36,650 nt of DNA from Candidatus Methanoperedens sp. (GTDB taxonomy: Archaea > Halobacteriota > Methanosarcinia > Methanosarcinales > Methanoperedenaceae), in the NCBI GenBank assembly GCA_026552955.1, contig JAPMTS010000053.1:1-36650 (forward strand). The letters are read 5' to 3'. Of this stretch, positions 1 to 8,848 are shown piece after piece. Below the pieces are notes generated by a model that worked only from the letters and a program-made list of their open reading frames with translations, was not told where the DNA came from and ran no database searches. Positions within the stretch are counted from its first letter, which is position 1; every line of letters starts with the position of its first letter. Position numbers and translations under genes: made by a program.

Positions 1-34
1 GGATTAGATTAGTTTCCATAAATTATATAATATT

Positions 35-508
35 TTATGTTTTAAAGTAAGAAATGAAATAATCACCCATTAAAGCATCGTAATATTGTTTGATCCTTAA
101 TAGTGATTTTACTCTTGCTGTCACTTCTATGATATCAATAGGTTTACTCAGAAAATCATCCGCTCCTGCTTCTAATGCTTTTATCCTGTCCTCTTTTTCA
201 TTAAGTGCGGTCACGAAAATGATCGGAATCGCCATTGTTTTTGGATTATCTTTGAGTATTTTACATACATCAAACCCGTTTTTTCCTGGCATCATTACAT
301 CAAGAAGGATCAGGTCAGGATTTGTTGTTTCTACTTTAAGGAGAGCCTCATCGCCATTATATGCTTTAATAACATCATAATCGCCTGATAAATATCCTTC
401 AAAGATCTCAACATTCATGGGTTCATCATCGACAACAAGTATTCTTGGTTTATTCATACTTTCCTTGATTTTCTCACTGTTATTATTATCATCAATCATA
501 TACGCCAT
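35..508 (-). CDS. single-domain response regulator (CheY-like receiver)
   Basis: A 157-residue protein that is one receiver domain (about residues 21-140) with no output domain. The acidic pair D27/D28, the phospho-acceptor D70 (LILLDVMMPG), T100 and K122 (LSKP) are all in place, so it should be phosphorylated normally. It starts one base after the stop of the upstream histidine kinase gene, which makes the kinase its likely phosphodonor and the two genes one operon. With no DNA-binding or enzymatic domain it probably acts by protein contact or as a phosphorelay intermediate. The start at 508 is the longest option; M4 or M18 are possible, and the first 19 residues are low in complexity. Family call is firm, output unknown. 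Confidence 0.93.
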   Translation of the reverse strand: MAYMIDDNNNSEKIKESMNKPRILVVDDEPMNVEIFEGYLSGDYDVIKAYNGDEALLKVETTNPDLILLDVMMPGKNGFDVCKILKDNPKTMAIPIIFVTALNEKEDRIKALEAGADDFLSKPIDIIEVTARVKSLLRIKQYYDALMGDYFISYFKT

Positions 509-509
509 A

Positions 510-2087
510 TTAAAACCCGACCTTCTTTTTTATTGTCAGTGGTAACTGAAATGTAAATGTTGTCCCTTCCCCGTATTTGCTCTGTACCCATATCCTGCCT
601 CCCTGCAATTCCACCAATTGCTTTGAGATGGCAAGGCCAAGACCTGTGCCGCCATATTTTCTGGAAGTGCCCGAATCGATCTGCTGAAATTTATTGAAAA
701 GTTTATCAATATCTTCTTTCTTAATGCCAATACCAGTGTCGTTTACAGAAAATTCTACCATTTCACCGTTTTTCCTGGTAGTTACGGTTATAATTCCTCC
801 GTTTGTCTTGCTGAATTTGACTGCGTTACTCAGAAGGTTAAAAAGTATCTGTTTGAATTTCTGTTTATCCGCTTCTATGGACCCAATTTCAGGATCAAAT
901 TCTTTTTTAATAACTACGTTATTTTTTGTTGCGGTGGTTCTTATGAGTTCCAGGGTATCGTTCATTAATGCTGATAAAGGCACGGTTTCATAGGTCATTT
1001 CGATTTTTCCAGCTTCTATCTTGCTTAAGTCAAGAATATCATTTATCAGGTCGAGAAGATGTTTACTGCTCTTGATAATATTATCAATATAATGTTCTTG
1101 TTTTTCATTTAATTCTCCCATCATTTTTTGCTTTAGCAGGTCAGAAAAGCCTATGATAGAATTAAGGGGTGTTCGAAGTTCATGGCTCATATTTGACAGG
1201 AATTCTGATTTGACCTGGTTTGAATGATCAGCATCTTCTTTTGCAGCTTTAAGCGATTCTTCGGCAATTATTAATTTTTTATATGGTAATTCAATATATG
1301 ATTGATGAAGGGCAAGATACACAAAATAGAAACCGGCACCCTTAAGTAAAATTCCCGGGAAGTCGAATGTATTTATAAAAAGATCACTAATAACTATTAT
1401 ATTGAATCCGTATATGAGATATATTATGTCTTGTTCCTCAGTTACCTTAAGTCTTTTTGAATACAAGTAACTTGCATATAAAGTAATTAATATGCTCGTA
1501 ATGACCAATGATATTCTTGCCCATGAGGGTTCGCCGTTTGAATAATACATTCTTGGATATTCATCCAACAGGAATCCCAGATATTGTGTCATCGTAAATG
1601 GTAATATAAATAGCAAGACCGCGCAAATTACAAGAATATATCTGTTTAACAGCCTGAGGGTATCCTTGAAAAGGTATGCGCTAATTAGAAACAATGGAGC
1701 TGTAATTACCTGTGCCACATCCCTGAAAATCGTTGCCTTCACAATGGAGTTGGGGGTAATAAAATCAGGCATGAAAGGATAAGAAAGTACATGAAACAGA
1801 TCTAATACCCCTATTATTAAAAAAGTAGCCCCCATAAAAAGGATATGGTCATTCTTATTCTGGCTGTAGGCGAACCATGTCATTGTGAAAATCGAAAGGG
1901 ATGCGAAAACAAGGAAAAGTTCTATTAAGAGATCAAGGGATCCGAACATAGCATGAGTGTAGGGAATTGTATCGATAAGATATCCTATAAAAATAACTAA
2001 TACAATTATTCCTATTAAACTCAAGACATGTTTCAGAGTTCCTTTCATTTTCAATTCCTGATTATTCTTATCGAATCCTAATTGCAA
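510..2087 (-). CDS. membrane sensor histidine kinase (MASE3 type)
   Basis: A 525-residue kinase. Residues about 20-265 hold seven or eight hydrophobic segments resembling the MASE3 sensor domain (for example [14 protein letters not shown]). A short linker (270-290) follows, then a HisKA dimerisation domain with phospho-accepting H302 in the motif [12 protein letters not shown]. The C-terminal HATPase_c domain has an N box ([12 protein letters not shown]), a G1 box (NDTGIGI) and a G2 box ([10 protein letters not shown]). It is therefore an intact, membrane-bound, autophosphorylating kinase. The ligand is not known. The receiver gene begins immediately downstream and is the expected partner. 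The divergent S6e gene lies about 265 bases away and is probably unrelated. Confidence 0.93.
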   Translation of the reverse strand: MQLGFDKNNQELKMKGTLKHVLSLIGIIVLVIFIGYLIDTIPYTHAMFGSLDLLIELFLVFASLSIFTMTWFAYSQNKNDHILFMGATFLIIGVLDLFHVLSYPFMPDFITPNSIVKATIFRDVAQVITAPLFLISAYLFKDTLRLLNRYILVICAVLLFILPFTMTQYLGFLLDEYPRMYYSNGEPSWARISLVITSILITLYASYLYSKRLKVTEEQDIIYLIYGFNIIVISDLFINTFDFPGILLKGAGFYFVYLALHQSYIELPYKKLIIAEESLKAAKEDADHSNQVKSEFLSNMSHELRTPLNSIIGFSDLLKQKMMGELNEKQEHYIDNIIKSSKHLLDLINDILDLSKIEAGKIEMTYETVPLSALMNDTLELIRTTATKNNVVIKKEFDPEIGSIEADKQKFKQILFNLLSNAVKFSKTNGGIITVTTRKNGEMVEFSVNDTGIGIKKEDIDKLFNKFQQIDSGTSRKYGGTGLGLAISKQLVELQGGRIWVQSKYGEGTTFTFQLPLTIKKKVGF

Positions 2088-2260
2088 TATATTCTAATAA
2101 TCTTGATATCTGAATGATATTTTGAATCCACACTAACTTAAGTACAGTTGTGAGAAAAGTGTCACGCATAAGAAAATCATGGAGTATTCATTTTCACAGA
2201 CAAATACAGCTTCATTTCCCAAATTCCCGGGAAGTTTTAGTAAACTGCGTATGCAATACG

Positions 2261-2300
2261 TTTAAGTATATTAACTGTAAGTACAGTCAAGAATTGTACT
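2261..2300 (+). promoter_or_regulatory. rps6e promoter with inverted repeat at the start site
   Basis: TTTAAGTATA at 2261-2270 fits an archaeal TATA box and predicts a transcript start near 2291. An inverted repeat AGTACA (2280-2285) / TGTACT (2295-2300), with a 9-base spacer, spans that point, where archaeal repressors often bind. The nonamer AAGTACAGT occurs at 2279-2287 and again at 2140-2148. The S6e Shine-Dalgarno AGGAG is at 2337-2341. Confidence 0.5.
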
Positions 2301-2351
2301 ATTCCTAGTTTAGGGATAGATCATTATTATCAACACAGGAGAATATAAAGA

Positions 2352-2792
2352 ATGGCAGATTTCAGAGTAACTGTTTCAGACAGTAAGAGTAAATTGGCAT
2401 ACCAGGTAGCTGTAACAGGCCCGGCAGCTAACAAATTGATCGGAAAAAGTATCGGGGAAGTTGTGAGCGGCGATATTGCGGGAATGGCAGGATACACCCT
2501 CAAACTGACAGGCGGAACCGATAAGGACGGATTCGCTATGAGAGGGGATTTACCCGGATCCGCAAGACGAAAGATATTAGTTGCAGGCGGCGTTGGTTAT
2601 ATTCCAAAGGCAGAAGGTGTAAAGAGGCGAAAATCAATGAGAGGGCATGAGATCTCATCAGATATATCCCAGATCAATACTGTCATCGTAGAATATGGCG
2701 AAAAACCTATGACCGAAATCTTTGCTAAGAAAGAAGGCGAGGAAGGCAAGAAGGAAGAACGCAAGACTGAAAGACCAAAATCCAGAAGGTAA
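2352..2792 (+). CDS. rps6e: 30S ribosomal protein S6e
   Basis: A 146-residue small-subunit ribosomal protein of the archaeal/eukaryotic S6e family. The family core is present (KLTGGTDKDGFAMRGDLPGS at about residues 51-70, followed by a GGVGY segment and KRRKSMRG at about 95-102). The basic, glutamate-rich tail (from about 124) is lineage-variable. The ATG at 2352 is preceded by AGGAG with a 10-base spacer, which fixes the start. The gene stands alone between a TATA promoter and a strong hairpin with a T-run, so it looks monocistronic. No neighbouring translation genes are on this strand. Confidence 0.97.
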   Translation: MADFRVTVSDSKSKLAYQVAVTGPAANKLIGKSIGEVVSGDIAGMAGYTLKLTGGTDKDGFAMRGDLPGSARRKILVAGGVGYIPKAEGVKRRKSMRGHEISSDISQINTVIVEYGEKPMTEIFAKKEGEEGKKEERKTERPKSRR

Positions 2793-2798
2793 TCTCAA

Positions 2799-2846
2799 AG
2801 AATAGCGTTCAGGATATTTTGTTCAAACGCTATTCTGATTTTTTTT
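2799..2846 (+). terminator. hairpin plus T-run after rps6e
   Basis: A perfect 11-bp inverted repeat AGAATAGCGTT (2799-2809) / AACGCTATTCT (2826-2836) with a 16-base loop is followed within three bases by a run of eight T at 2839-2846. It starts seven bases after the S6e stop and has the form of a bacterial intrinsic terminator. Archaeal termination normally needs only the T-run, so the stem may instead protect the 3' end. Confidence 0.75.
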
Positions 2847-2975
2847 ATTTTTCCTTTTCCCCTTCCTCAGCACCTCCTCCCTATCATCCGGGTGAAAATT
2901 CATTACGTCTGATGCATCGGCAGCCCACGGAATAGTTAAATAGGATGACAGTCCTTGTAAATATTGGGAGTTATT

Positions 2976-3239
2976 ATGAAAGTCAGTGAAGTAATACAAG
3001 AATTTGTTCCCTGTGAAATATGCGGGAATAAAGATTTAGATAATTTTTATTTCTATGTTTTAATGAATAAGGATTCCCAATCATTTGTAAAATGTTGCGA
3101 ATGCGAAGAGGAATACTATTCCACAAAAGCCAGGAAAATGCTTTCACGGGCAAAAGAATCAAGGAACGCAGGAATAACCTTAAAGAATAGAAATAAAGAG
3201 TGCGTGCATCCCCTTATTAACGTCCTGGAACACTTATAA
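2976..3239 (+). CDS. small zinc-ribbon-like protein, unknown function
   Basis: An 87-residue protein with two cysteine pairs, CEIC near residue 13 and CCEC near residue 41, spaced as in a zinc ribbon. The remaining half is charged and lysine-rich. I do not recognise a specific family. A longer reading begins at a TTG (2964), but GGGAG at 2966-2970 sits five bases before the ATG at 2976 and decides for the shorter form. The sequence GTTAAATA at about 2935-2942 may be its TATA box. A binding role for nucleic acid or protein is only inferred from the cysteine pattern. Confidence 0.65.
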   Translation: MKVSEVIQEFVPCEICGNKDLDNFYFYVLMNKDSQSFVKCCECEEEYYSTKARKMLSRAKESRNAGITLKNRNKECVHPLINVLEHL

Positions 3240-3277
3240 CGAAAAAACTATGTATATTAGAAACCAATAGTACATTA

Positions 3278-3553
3278 ATGAGTGAAGATACAGAATACCT
3301 GAGAAGAATTTATCCAGAAAATTTTCCCTCTGCTACGTTAATAGGTTGGATAATATTCGTTTTGGTTTTTAGTCTTATTTTTCTGATCCCTTATTTTTAT
3401 GCAAGGTTTGTTGAACCAGTACTGGTTTCTTTTATTTGTGACAGGATGAAACCTTTTCTCATAGTCAGGCTACATTTGCAAAAAACGATCGGTTTTATTA
3501 ATCATATTCTCAATATCCGGATATTTAAACCCAGAAATGGAGAGCATTCCTGA
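3278..3553 (+). CDS. small membrane protein, unknown function
   Basis: A 91-residue protein with a strongly hydrophobic stretch at about residues 19-42 (LIGWIIFVLVFSLIFLIPYF), a second weaker hydrophobic region near 45-58, and a basic C-terminal tail. It follows the zinc-ribbon gene by 38 bases on the same strand and converges with gatE, from whose end it is separated by 13 bases. No family is recognised. No clear ribosome-binding site precedes the ATG, which lowers confidence. Confidence 0.5.
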   Translation: MSEDTEYLRRIYPENFPSATLIGWIIFVLVFSLIFLIPYFYARFVEPVLVSFICDRMKPFLIVRLHLQKTIGFINHILNIRIFKPRNGEHS

Positions 3554-3566
3554 AAATATTTGCAGA

Positions 3567-5450
3567 TCAGGCCAATTTCTGTGATATCTTTTCCTTCAGT
3601 AGCCTGTTGACCTCTTCTCCGCTCACTTTACCTCTGAAATCTTTCATGATCAAGCCCATCAATGGCCCTACGGCATTCAAACCCTTTCCTTTAACAAAAT
3701 CCATCCTTTCTTCAATGAGCTTATCGACAGCAATCTCCAGTTCCCCTTTTTCCACCCCGCCGATGCCAAGAGATTCTGCCGATCTATCCACACTCAGGCC
3801 AGGGTTTAATGCTATTGTTTTCAGGATATTGATTATTGCTTCGTTGGGGATCTTTCCTTCCGACTGGAGCTTGAAAAGCTGCATCAAGTGATCTTCGGTA
3901 ATTTTATTGACCATCACACCTTCTTTTTCAAGTTCATAAAGGATAGTTTCAAGAACACGCACAACCGAATTTGGATTTGCTCCAGGGACCTGCTGCATTA
4001 TCCTGTCAAAAATAATGGAGTTTACCGAGCGGGAGATCTGGTTTGCAAGTTCTTCATTAAGGTTGAATTGTTTTATGTATCTAGCTCTTCGCTCGCCGAT
4101 CAATTCAGGAAGCTTTATTCCCTGTATTCTCTCTTCTGTGATCACAACCGGTGGGACATCGGTCTCAGGATACATACGCGCAGCCCCGGGCAGGGGTCTC
4201 ATATACGCTGAATTCCCGTCAGGAAGCGCGCGTCTTGTTTCTTCAGGGATAAATTCCAGAGCTTCTTTTGCACGGATTATGACTGCTTCCATGGCGCCCT
4301 GTGATCTCTCTTTTGAATCTGCCACCATGACCACACAATCCGTTTCCAGGGCATTCACGGTTAACCTTAGCGCTTCTACTTCCTCTTTTGTAATGCCGTA
4401 ATTTGGCAATTCATCGGTATGGAATATTCCCCCTACACCGGATTTCTTGGCGCGGTCTGAAAACTCCGTACCCAGACGCCTTCCCGGCTGTATCTCTTTA
4501 CCGACATATCCGGAAAATCCTGTAAGATTCACGGCATACACTACACCGCCTTTAAGGGCTTTTTGAATTACCTTTGAGGTAGTATTCGCGAACACGGATG
4601 TAACGTCAATGATCTTATCCGAAACTGCAGCTTTCTGTTCATTGAGCTTATTCTTTATCTCTATAAGGGTTGCCTGTCTTGTGACTTCCCTCTCAACTAT
4701 GGTTTCGATAAGTGCAAGCTCCTGGACTCCTTTAATTTCAATCCTTGCACCCTGGGCTATTGAAATATTGACATCCTGCCGTATTGTGCCAAGGCCGCGC
4801 TTTACCTTTCCTGTGGAGCGCAATATCATCCCAATTTGCTGGGCAACTTCCTTTGCATGTGCCGGAGAGACTATATCGGGTGCAGTCCCTATCTCCACAA
4901 GCGGAATGCCAAGCCTGTCAAGAGAATAAATAACAGAATCTCCCTTATCTTCCACTTTCTGCGCAGCTTCTTCTTCCAGGCAGAGCACATCAATACCCAC
5001 CCGCCCTTCGCTTGAATCTATGTATCCATGGGTGGCGACAAGACCTGTCCTCTGGAAACCGGAAGTATTCGAGCCGTCTATCACGATTTTTCGCATGGTG
5101 TATAATTCATCCACGATCTTCATGTTCATCATGCGTGCTATGGTAAGTGCATCATCCACAGCCTCAGGATTTAATTCACGCGGAGGCTCCTCATCGTTCT
5201 CGACCAGGCATGTGGTATCGTATGCTTTGTAAATAAATTTCTTTATGAGCTTTATTTCTTCAAGCGCTGCTTTATCAACGATTCCCATTTCGCTTTGTGT
5301 AGGACGAAGGTATCTGAAAAATTCGAAATTTGATTCTTTTGTATCACGAAGAAGGGTAGGACAGCCGCAGAATAGTTTTTCTTTCGTGTCAAGCTGCTGG
5401 TGTATTTCAAGCCCGGACTTTAAACCGAGAGCCTTATAATCGTGATTCAT
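3567..5450 (-). CDS. gatE: glutamyl-tRNA(Gln) amidotransferase subunit E
   Basis: A 627-residue archaeal GatE. With GatD (not in this window) it converts Glu-tRNA(Gln) to Gln-tRNA(Gln), the route archaea use in place of a glutaminyl-tRNA synthetase. The N-terminal GatB/E catalytic motif GLKSGLEIHQQLDTKEKLFC is at about residues 8-27, conserved core segments such as LNPEAVDDAL and LVEIGTAPDI follow, then an inserted AspRS-like (GAD) region and a C-terminal YqeY-like tail (about 480-627). The open frame runs upstream to 5561, but the family begins MNHDYKALGL, so the ATG at 5450 is chosen; it gives the usual family length. It diverges from the DHH gene across an 89-base shared promoter region. 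Confidence 0.96.
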   Translation of the reverse strand: MNHDYKALGLKSGLEIHQQLDTKEKLFCGCPTLLRDTKESNFEFFRYLRPTQSEMGIVDKAALEEIKLIKKFIYKAYDTTCLVENDEEPPRELNPEAVDDALTIARMMNMKIVDELYTMRKIVIDGSNTSGFQRTGLVATHGYIDSSEGRVGIDVLCLEEEAAQKVEDKGDSVIYSLDRLGIPLVEIGTAPDIVSPAHAKEVAQQIGMILRSTGKVKRGLGTIRQDVNISIAQGARIEIKGVQELALIETIVEREVTRQATLIEIKNKLNEQKAAVSDKIIDVTSVFANTTSKVIQKALKGGVVYAVNLTGFSGYVGKEIQPGRRLGTEFSDRAKKSGVGGIFHTDELPNYGITKEEVEALRLTVNALETDCVVMVADSKERSQGAMEAVIIRAKEALEFIPEETRRALPDGNSAYMRPLPGAARMYPETDVPPVVITEERIQGIKLPELIGERRARYIKQFNLNEELANQISRSVNSIIFDRIMQQVPGANPNSVVRVLETILYELEKEGVMVNKITEDHLMQLFKLQSEGKIPNEAIINILKTIALNPGLSVDRSAESLGIGGVEKGELEIAVDKLIEERMDFVKGKGLNAVGPLMGLIMKDFRGKVSGEEVNRLLKEKISQKLA

Positions 5451-5504
5451 ACAGCTTCCTGATAGAATGCAATCTATAAAAAAATTGTTATCGGGATGTC
5501 CAAA

Positions 5505-5516
5505 GGTTATATAAAT
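5505..5516 (+). promoter_or_regulatory. TATA box for the DHH nuclease gene in the gatE divergent region
   Basis: GGTTATATAAAT ends about 24 bases before the ATG at 5540, which predicts a transcript that begins at or very near the start codon (leaderless). On the other strand a run reading TTTTTTTATAG at about 5473-5483 may serve gatE. The two promoters share 89 bases. Confidence 0.5.
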
Positions 5517-5539
5517 AATTGTAGCTACCTGAACTATGA

Positions 5540-6904
5540 ATGGCCCTCGTGAAAAAAGCAAAGGAATGTGCAGATCATATCAAGGATCATACCTCTGCTC
5601 TTGTGGTGTCGCATATCGATGCTGATGGCCTGACCGCTGCTGCGATAATGAAGAAAGCACTCAAACGCAGGGGGATGGATTCCCGGGTCATTTTTGTAAA
5701 ACAACTTGACCAAAAAAACCTCCAGGAAATAGCCGACCAGAATCCTGAACTCATAATTTTTACTGATCTTGGCAGCGGAATGCTGGATGCGATAAAATCG
5801 TTAAAGCTCAATGCGGTAATTGCAGACCATCACCAGCCCCAGGGCAGCTATGAATATCATCTTAATCCCCATATTTTCGGTTTTAACGGAGGAATTGAAG
5901 TTAGCGGCTCCGGGATGACATATTTTATCGCAAGGGAAATGGGCGATAATGGGGACCTGGCAGCGCTTGCTATCGTAGGTGCGGTGGGGGATCTTCAGCA
6001 TGCAAAGCACGGGCAATTAATAGGTTTGAACAGGACCATACTTGAAGAAGGAGTAAAGAACAAGGTTATAAAATATGAGAAGGACCTCATGTTATTCGGA
6101 AGGCAGACACGTCCTGTATTTAAGCTCCTGCAATATTCAACCGATATCTATTTTCCAGGCCTGACAGGAAGCGAAGAAGCAAGCATAGAATTCCTTAAAC
6201 AGATAGGAATAAGACAACAAGGAGAAAAATGGAGACGATGGATCGATCTTGAGCTTTCAGAAAAACAAAAGATCGTATCAGCCCTCATACAATTTGGCCT
6301 CACCCGCGGGATTCCTGGTTTTAAAGTGGAAAGACTCATTGGTGAGGTATATACATTATTATGCGAACGGGAAGGCACAGAGGTCAGGGACGCCTCGGAA
6401 TTTTCAACACTTCTTAATTCCACTGCCCGTTATGACCATGCGGATATCGGGCTTTCGGTATGCATGGGTGACAGGGGAAAGAGTTTCGATGAAGCATGCG
6501 TTCTCCTTAACGAACACAGGAAAAATCTTGTGGAAGGATTAAATTTCGTAAAAGAAAAAGGTATCACGGAATTGCACAACCTCCAATATTTCGATTCCGG
6601 CAGTAAAATACGAGAAACTATCGTGGGCATCGTAGCGGGAATGAGCGCGTCATTTGTCAATAACAGGAATCTTCCCATAATAGCTTTTGCAGATTCGCAA
6701 GACGGTGTTAAGGTCTCATCCCGTGGAAACCAGGACCTTCTCAGGAAAGGGCTCAACCTTGGCGCTGCAATAAGCCAGGCGGCAAAAGCAGTAGGGGGAA
6801 ATGGAGGCGGGCATGATATTGCCGCAGGGGCATTCATTCCGAGAGAATCAAAAAATGAATTCCTGAAAATTCTTGATATGAAAATAGGCTCACAGATAAA
6901 TTGA
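5540..6904 (+). CDS. archaeal RecJ-like DHH-family exonuclease
   Basis: A 454-residue DHH phosphoesterase of the archaeal RecJ / GINS-associated nuclease type, expected to degrade single-stranded DNA or RNA in replication and repair. Motif I HIDADG is at residues 25-30, motif II is D76 (FTDLGSG), motif III is DHH at 96-98, motif IV is D151 (GAVGDLQ), and the DHHA1 glycine motif (GGNGGGHDIAAG) is near residue 425. All metal ligands are present, so it should be active. The length fits the archaeal family and is shorter than bacterial RecJ. The short 5' distance from a TATA box suggests a leaderless message. Which archaeal RecJ paralogue it is cannot be decided here. Confidence 0.9.
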   Translation: MALVKKAKECADHIKDHTSALVVSHIDADGLTAAAIMKKALKRRGMDSRVIFVKQLDQKNLQEIADQNPELIIFTDLGSGMLDAIKSLKLNAVIADHHQPQGSYEYHLNPHIFGFNGGIEVSGSGMTYFIAREMGDNGDLAALAIVGAVGDLQHAKHGQLIGLNRTILEEGVKNKVIKYEKDLMLFGRQTRPVFKLLQYSTDIYFPGLTGSEEASIEFLKQIGIRQQGEKWRRWIDLELSEKQKIVSALIQFGLTRGIPGFKVERLIGEVYTLLCEREGTEVRDASEFSTLLNSTARYDHADIGLSVCMGDRGKSFDEACVLLNEHRKNLVEGLNFVKEKGITELHNLQYFDSGSKIRETIVGIVAGMSASFVNNRNLPIIAFADSQDGVKVSSRGNQDLLRKGLNLGAAISQAAKAVGGNGGGHDIAAGAFIPRESKNEFLKILDMKIGSQIN

Positions 6905-6940
6905 AAAGCAATTGTTATATATTTTGACCGGTCTTATAAT

Positions 6941-7807
6941 ATGATCATGAATATTAAGTTCTTAAATAATAAGATACTGATAATATCGTTGATCACGATC
7001 TCGGTTTTGATCGCAGGATGCGTCAATTACCAGATGGGTGGAGAGGACAGATCCCCGGTAACATCGGATATACAATATTCCCTGAATGGTGAAAAAGGCG
7101 TTTCCTTACAGGAAGAAAGCAAGACTGATGGAAAAACAATACCGGAAAGAAAAGTAATTTCAACGGCGTCCCTGACGATCGAAGTGGAAAGTGTCCAGGA
7201 CGCTATCAACAAAATAACCAACATAACACTGGAGAATGCTGGATTTATTTCAAGTTCCTCCATTAGAGATATTGGGGGGGATCGAAAAAGCGGGTCTCTT
7301 ACTGCAAGAGTACCTCAAAAGAATTTTTATTCAACAATTGAAAAAATAAGTGAGCTTGGGACTGAAAAGCACAGGCAGATTTCAGGACAGGATGTCACCG
7401 AAGAGTTCATTGATCTTGGGGCGCGGCTCGATATCCTTAAAAAACAGGAAATACGTCTTCAAGAGATACTGAAAATGGCAAATACCGTAAAGGACATTCT
7501 TGAAATCGAGCATGAACTGGAAAGAGTACGCGGCGAGATAGAACGTTTAACCGGCAGACTCAATTTCCTGAACCAGAGCGTTGAGATGTCAACTATCTCG
7601 GTAAATGTATTGGAACCCGCCCCTCTTACAGGTGAAGGGTGGGGGATTTCTCAGGCACTGAGAGATGCAGTAAGAGGATTTATTGAGAGTGTCAGGGGAA
7701 TTATCGTATTCACAGGATTTATCATACCGATATTGGTCTATCTGGGTGTCCTGGTTCTATTAGTGGTCGGTATCAAACGAAAAATTCTTCCGAAATTGAA
7801 GGGATGA
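6941..7807 (+). CDS. DUF4349 membrane-anchored lipoprotein
   Basis: A 288-residue DUF4349 protein. A lipobox (LIAGC, cysteine about residue 27) ends the N-terminal signal segment. The body begins with a beta-rich part containing STASLTIEVESVQDAI, followed by a heptad-rich coiled coil at about 170-220 (LERVRGEIERLTGRLNFL), and ends with a transmembrane helix (about 252-280) and a basic tail. The coiled coil flanked by two membrane anchors is characteristic of DUF4349. The role is unknown; an envelope or stress function has been proposed for the wider family. ATG codons lie at 6941 and 6947, and a TTATATATTTT element about 25 bases upstream suggests a leaderless start at either. Confidence 0.85.
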   Translation: MIMNIKFLNNKILIISLITISVLIAGCVNYQMGGEDRSPVTSDIQYSLNGEKGVSLQEESKTDGKTIPERKVISTASLTIEVESVQDAINKITNITLENAGFISSSSIRDIGGDRKSGSLTARVPQKNFYSTIEKISELGTEKHRQISGQDVTEEFIDLGARLDILKKQEIRLQEILKMANTVKDILEIEHELERVRGEIERLTGRLNFLNQSVEMSTISVNVLEPAPLTGEGWGISQALRDAVRGFIESVRGIIVFTGFIIPILVYLGVLVLLVVGIKRKILPKLKG

Positions 7808-7816
7808 ATTTTTCAT

Positions 7817-8779
7817 TTAGATTTTTTCATCTTTCAACAACCGGGCAGCAGCATAAGCCGGAAATACTTTTGATTTTTGGGTCCCATATTTTTCAGAGAT
7901 AAAGATTATCTCAAGACCAGATTCAGTTACTGCATTTCTTGCCACGAATTCTCCCAGGCCGCATGCCACGATCTTTTTAATACCATGCCTTTTGGATATT
8001 TCATGAATTGCAGCCCTGATATCACTGACCTGTGCATCCATAACCTGTCTTGCGATCGAAAAGACCTCGTCCTTTCTTATTTCACTCAAATCTGCGCAAA
8101 CCACGCGGGCAAGTCTTCTTTTTGCATCAATCAATGTTTTCCCGGCGCCATCCGGTGTGTCGCATGTATAATTCTCCTGTTCTATTAATCCAAGAACAAT
8201 GTACGCATCAGCGGTAATTGCAAATAGTTCAGAAGAAATCCGTGATTCCGTATTCCCGAATTTTACCCTTTTCAATATTGCCGCAATATTTGTCCGCAGC
8301 GCCCCTGAATACACAAGTTCTCCATTTTTTAGACGTTTGAAATCCGTTTTAGATGCAAGAGGTTTGCCATTTTTGATAGGAATTATATCCGTTGTTGTTG
8401 AACCGATATCAACGAATATGCAATCCCTGTATTCTTTTCCCAATAGAAGCGAAGAAGCCATCCAATTGGCTGCCGCAATGCTGCGCTTTTTCTCTTTTAT
8501 GAGGGTGCCGTCATTATCCAGAAAATAAGCATTTGTAAAGGCATTATTGACCGCATCAATGATATACGAAAGACCTGCATCCTTATCCGGAAAACAATCA
8601 GCCAGTTCTCCTGTTATGACCACCGCTACTTTATCAGGCTTCAGACGCTGTGCAATTTCAAGCAGCATCCCCGGCAGCTTTGTGTTCTTCCAGAGGGGGA
8701 TATAATGCAGTTCAACTATTTTACCATCATCAGAAGCTATTTTTGTGTTCGCTCCACCAATATCGATACCAAGGATCAT
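7817..8779 (-). CDS. mfnF: MfnF-like methanofuran synthase (hydantoinase/oxoprolinase fold)
   Basis: A 320-residue protein of the actin-like ATPase fold family annotated as H4MPT-linked C1 transfer pathway protein. Seen: phosphate-binding loop GIDIGGANTK at residues 4-13, the family signature ITGELADCF near residue 55, a second phosphate loop FVDIGSTTTDIIPI near 120, and ACGLGEFVARNA near the C-terminus. The Methanocaldococcus homologue MJ0840 (MfnF) joins the furan pyrophosphate to gamma-glutamyltyramine to make the methanofuran core, so this gene implies a methanofuran-using organism. It converges with the DUF4349 gene and no other methanofuran genes are nearby. The exact function rests on family resemblance. 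Confidence 0.8.
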   Translation of the reverse strand: MILGIDIGGANTKIASDDGKIVELHYIPLWKNTKLPGMLLEIAQRLKPDKVAVVITGELADCFPDKDAGLSYIIDAVNNAFTNAYFLDNDGTLIKEKKRSIAAANWMASSLLLGKEYRDCIFVDIGSTTTDIIPIKNGKPLASKTDFKRLKNGELVYSGALRTNIAAILKRVKFGNTESRISSELFAITADAYIVLGLIEQENYTCDTPDGAGKTLIDAKRRLARVVCADLSEIRKDEVFSIARQVMDAQVSDIRAAIHEISKRHGIKKIVACGLGEFVARNAVTESGLEIIFISEKYGTQKSKVFPAYAAARLLKDEKI

Positions 8780-8848
8780 TTGAGTATTGAGTGAATGTAA
8801 TTGTTAAAAAGGTTTATGGAAATTATTTCTGGAATTGATTTCAATTTT

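Noticed and set aside
3567-5561. The longer N-terminus of gatE, starting at 5561.
   Set aside because: The extra 37 residues do not belong to the family and would overlap the divergent DHH gene.
8283-8294. A copy of the GCAATATTTG motif inside mfnF.
   Set aside because: It lies in coding sequence far from a promoter; treated as a chance match and as a caution on the motif.
7817-8779. Reading this gene as a true hydantoinase/oxoprolinase.
   Set aside because: Its length (320 residues) and the ITGELADCF signature fit the methanofuran-type family and not the much longer hydantoin or oxoproline enzymes.
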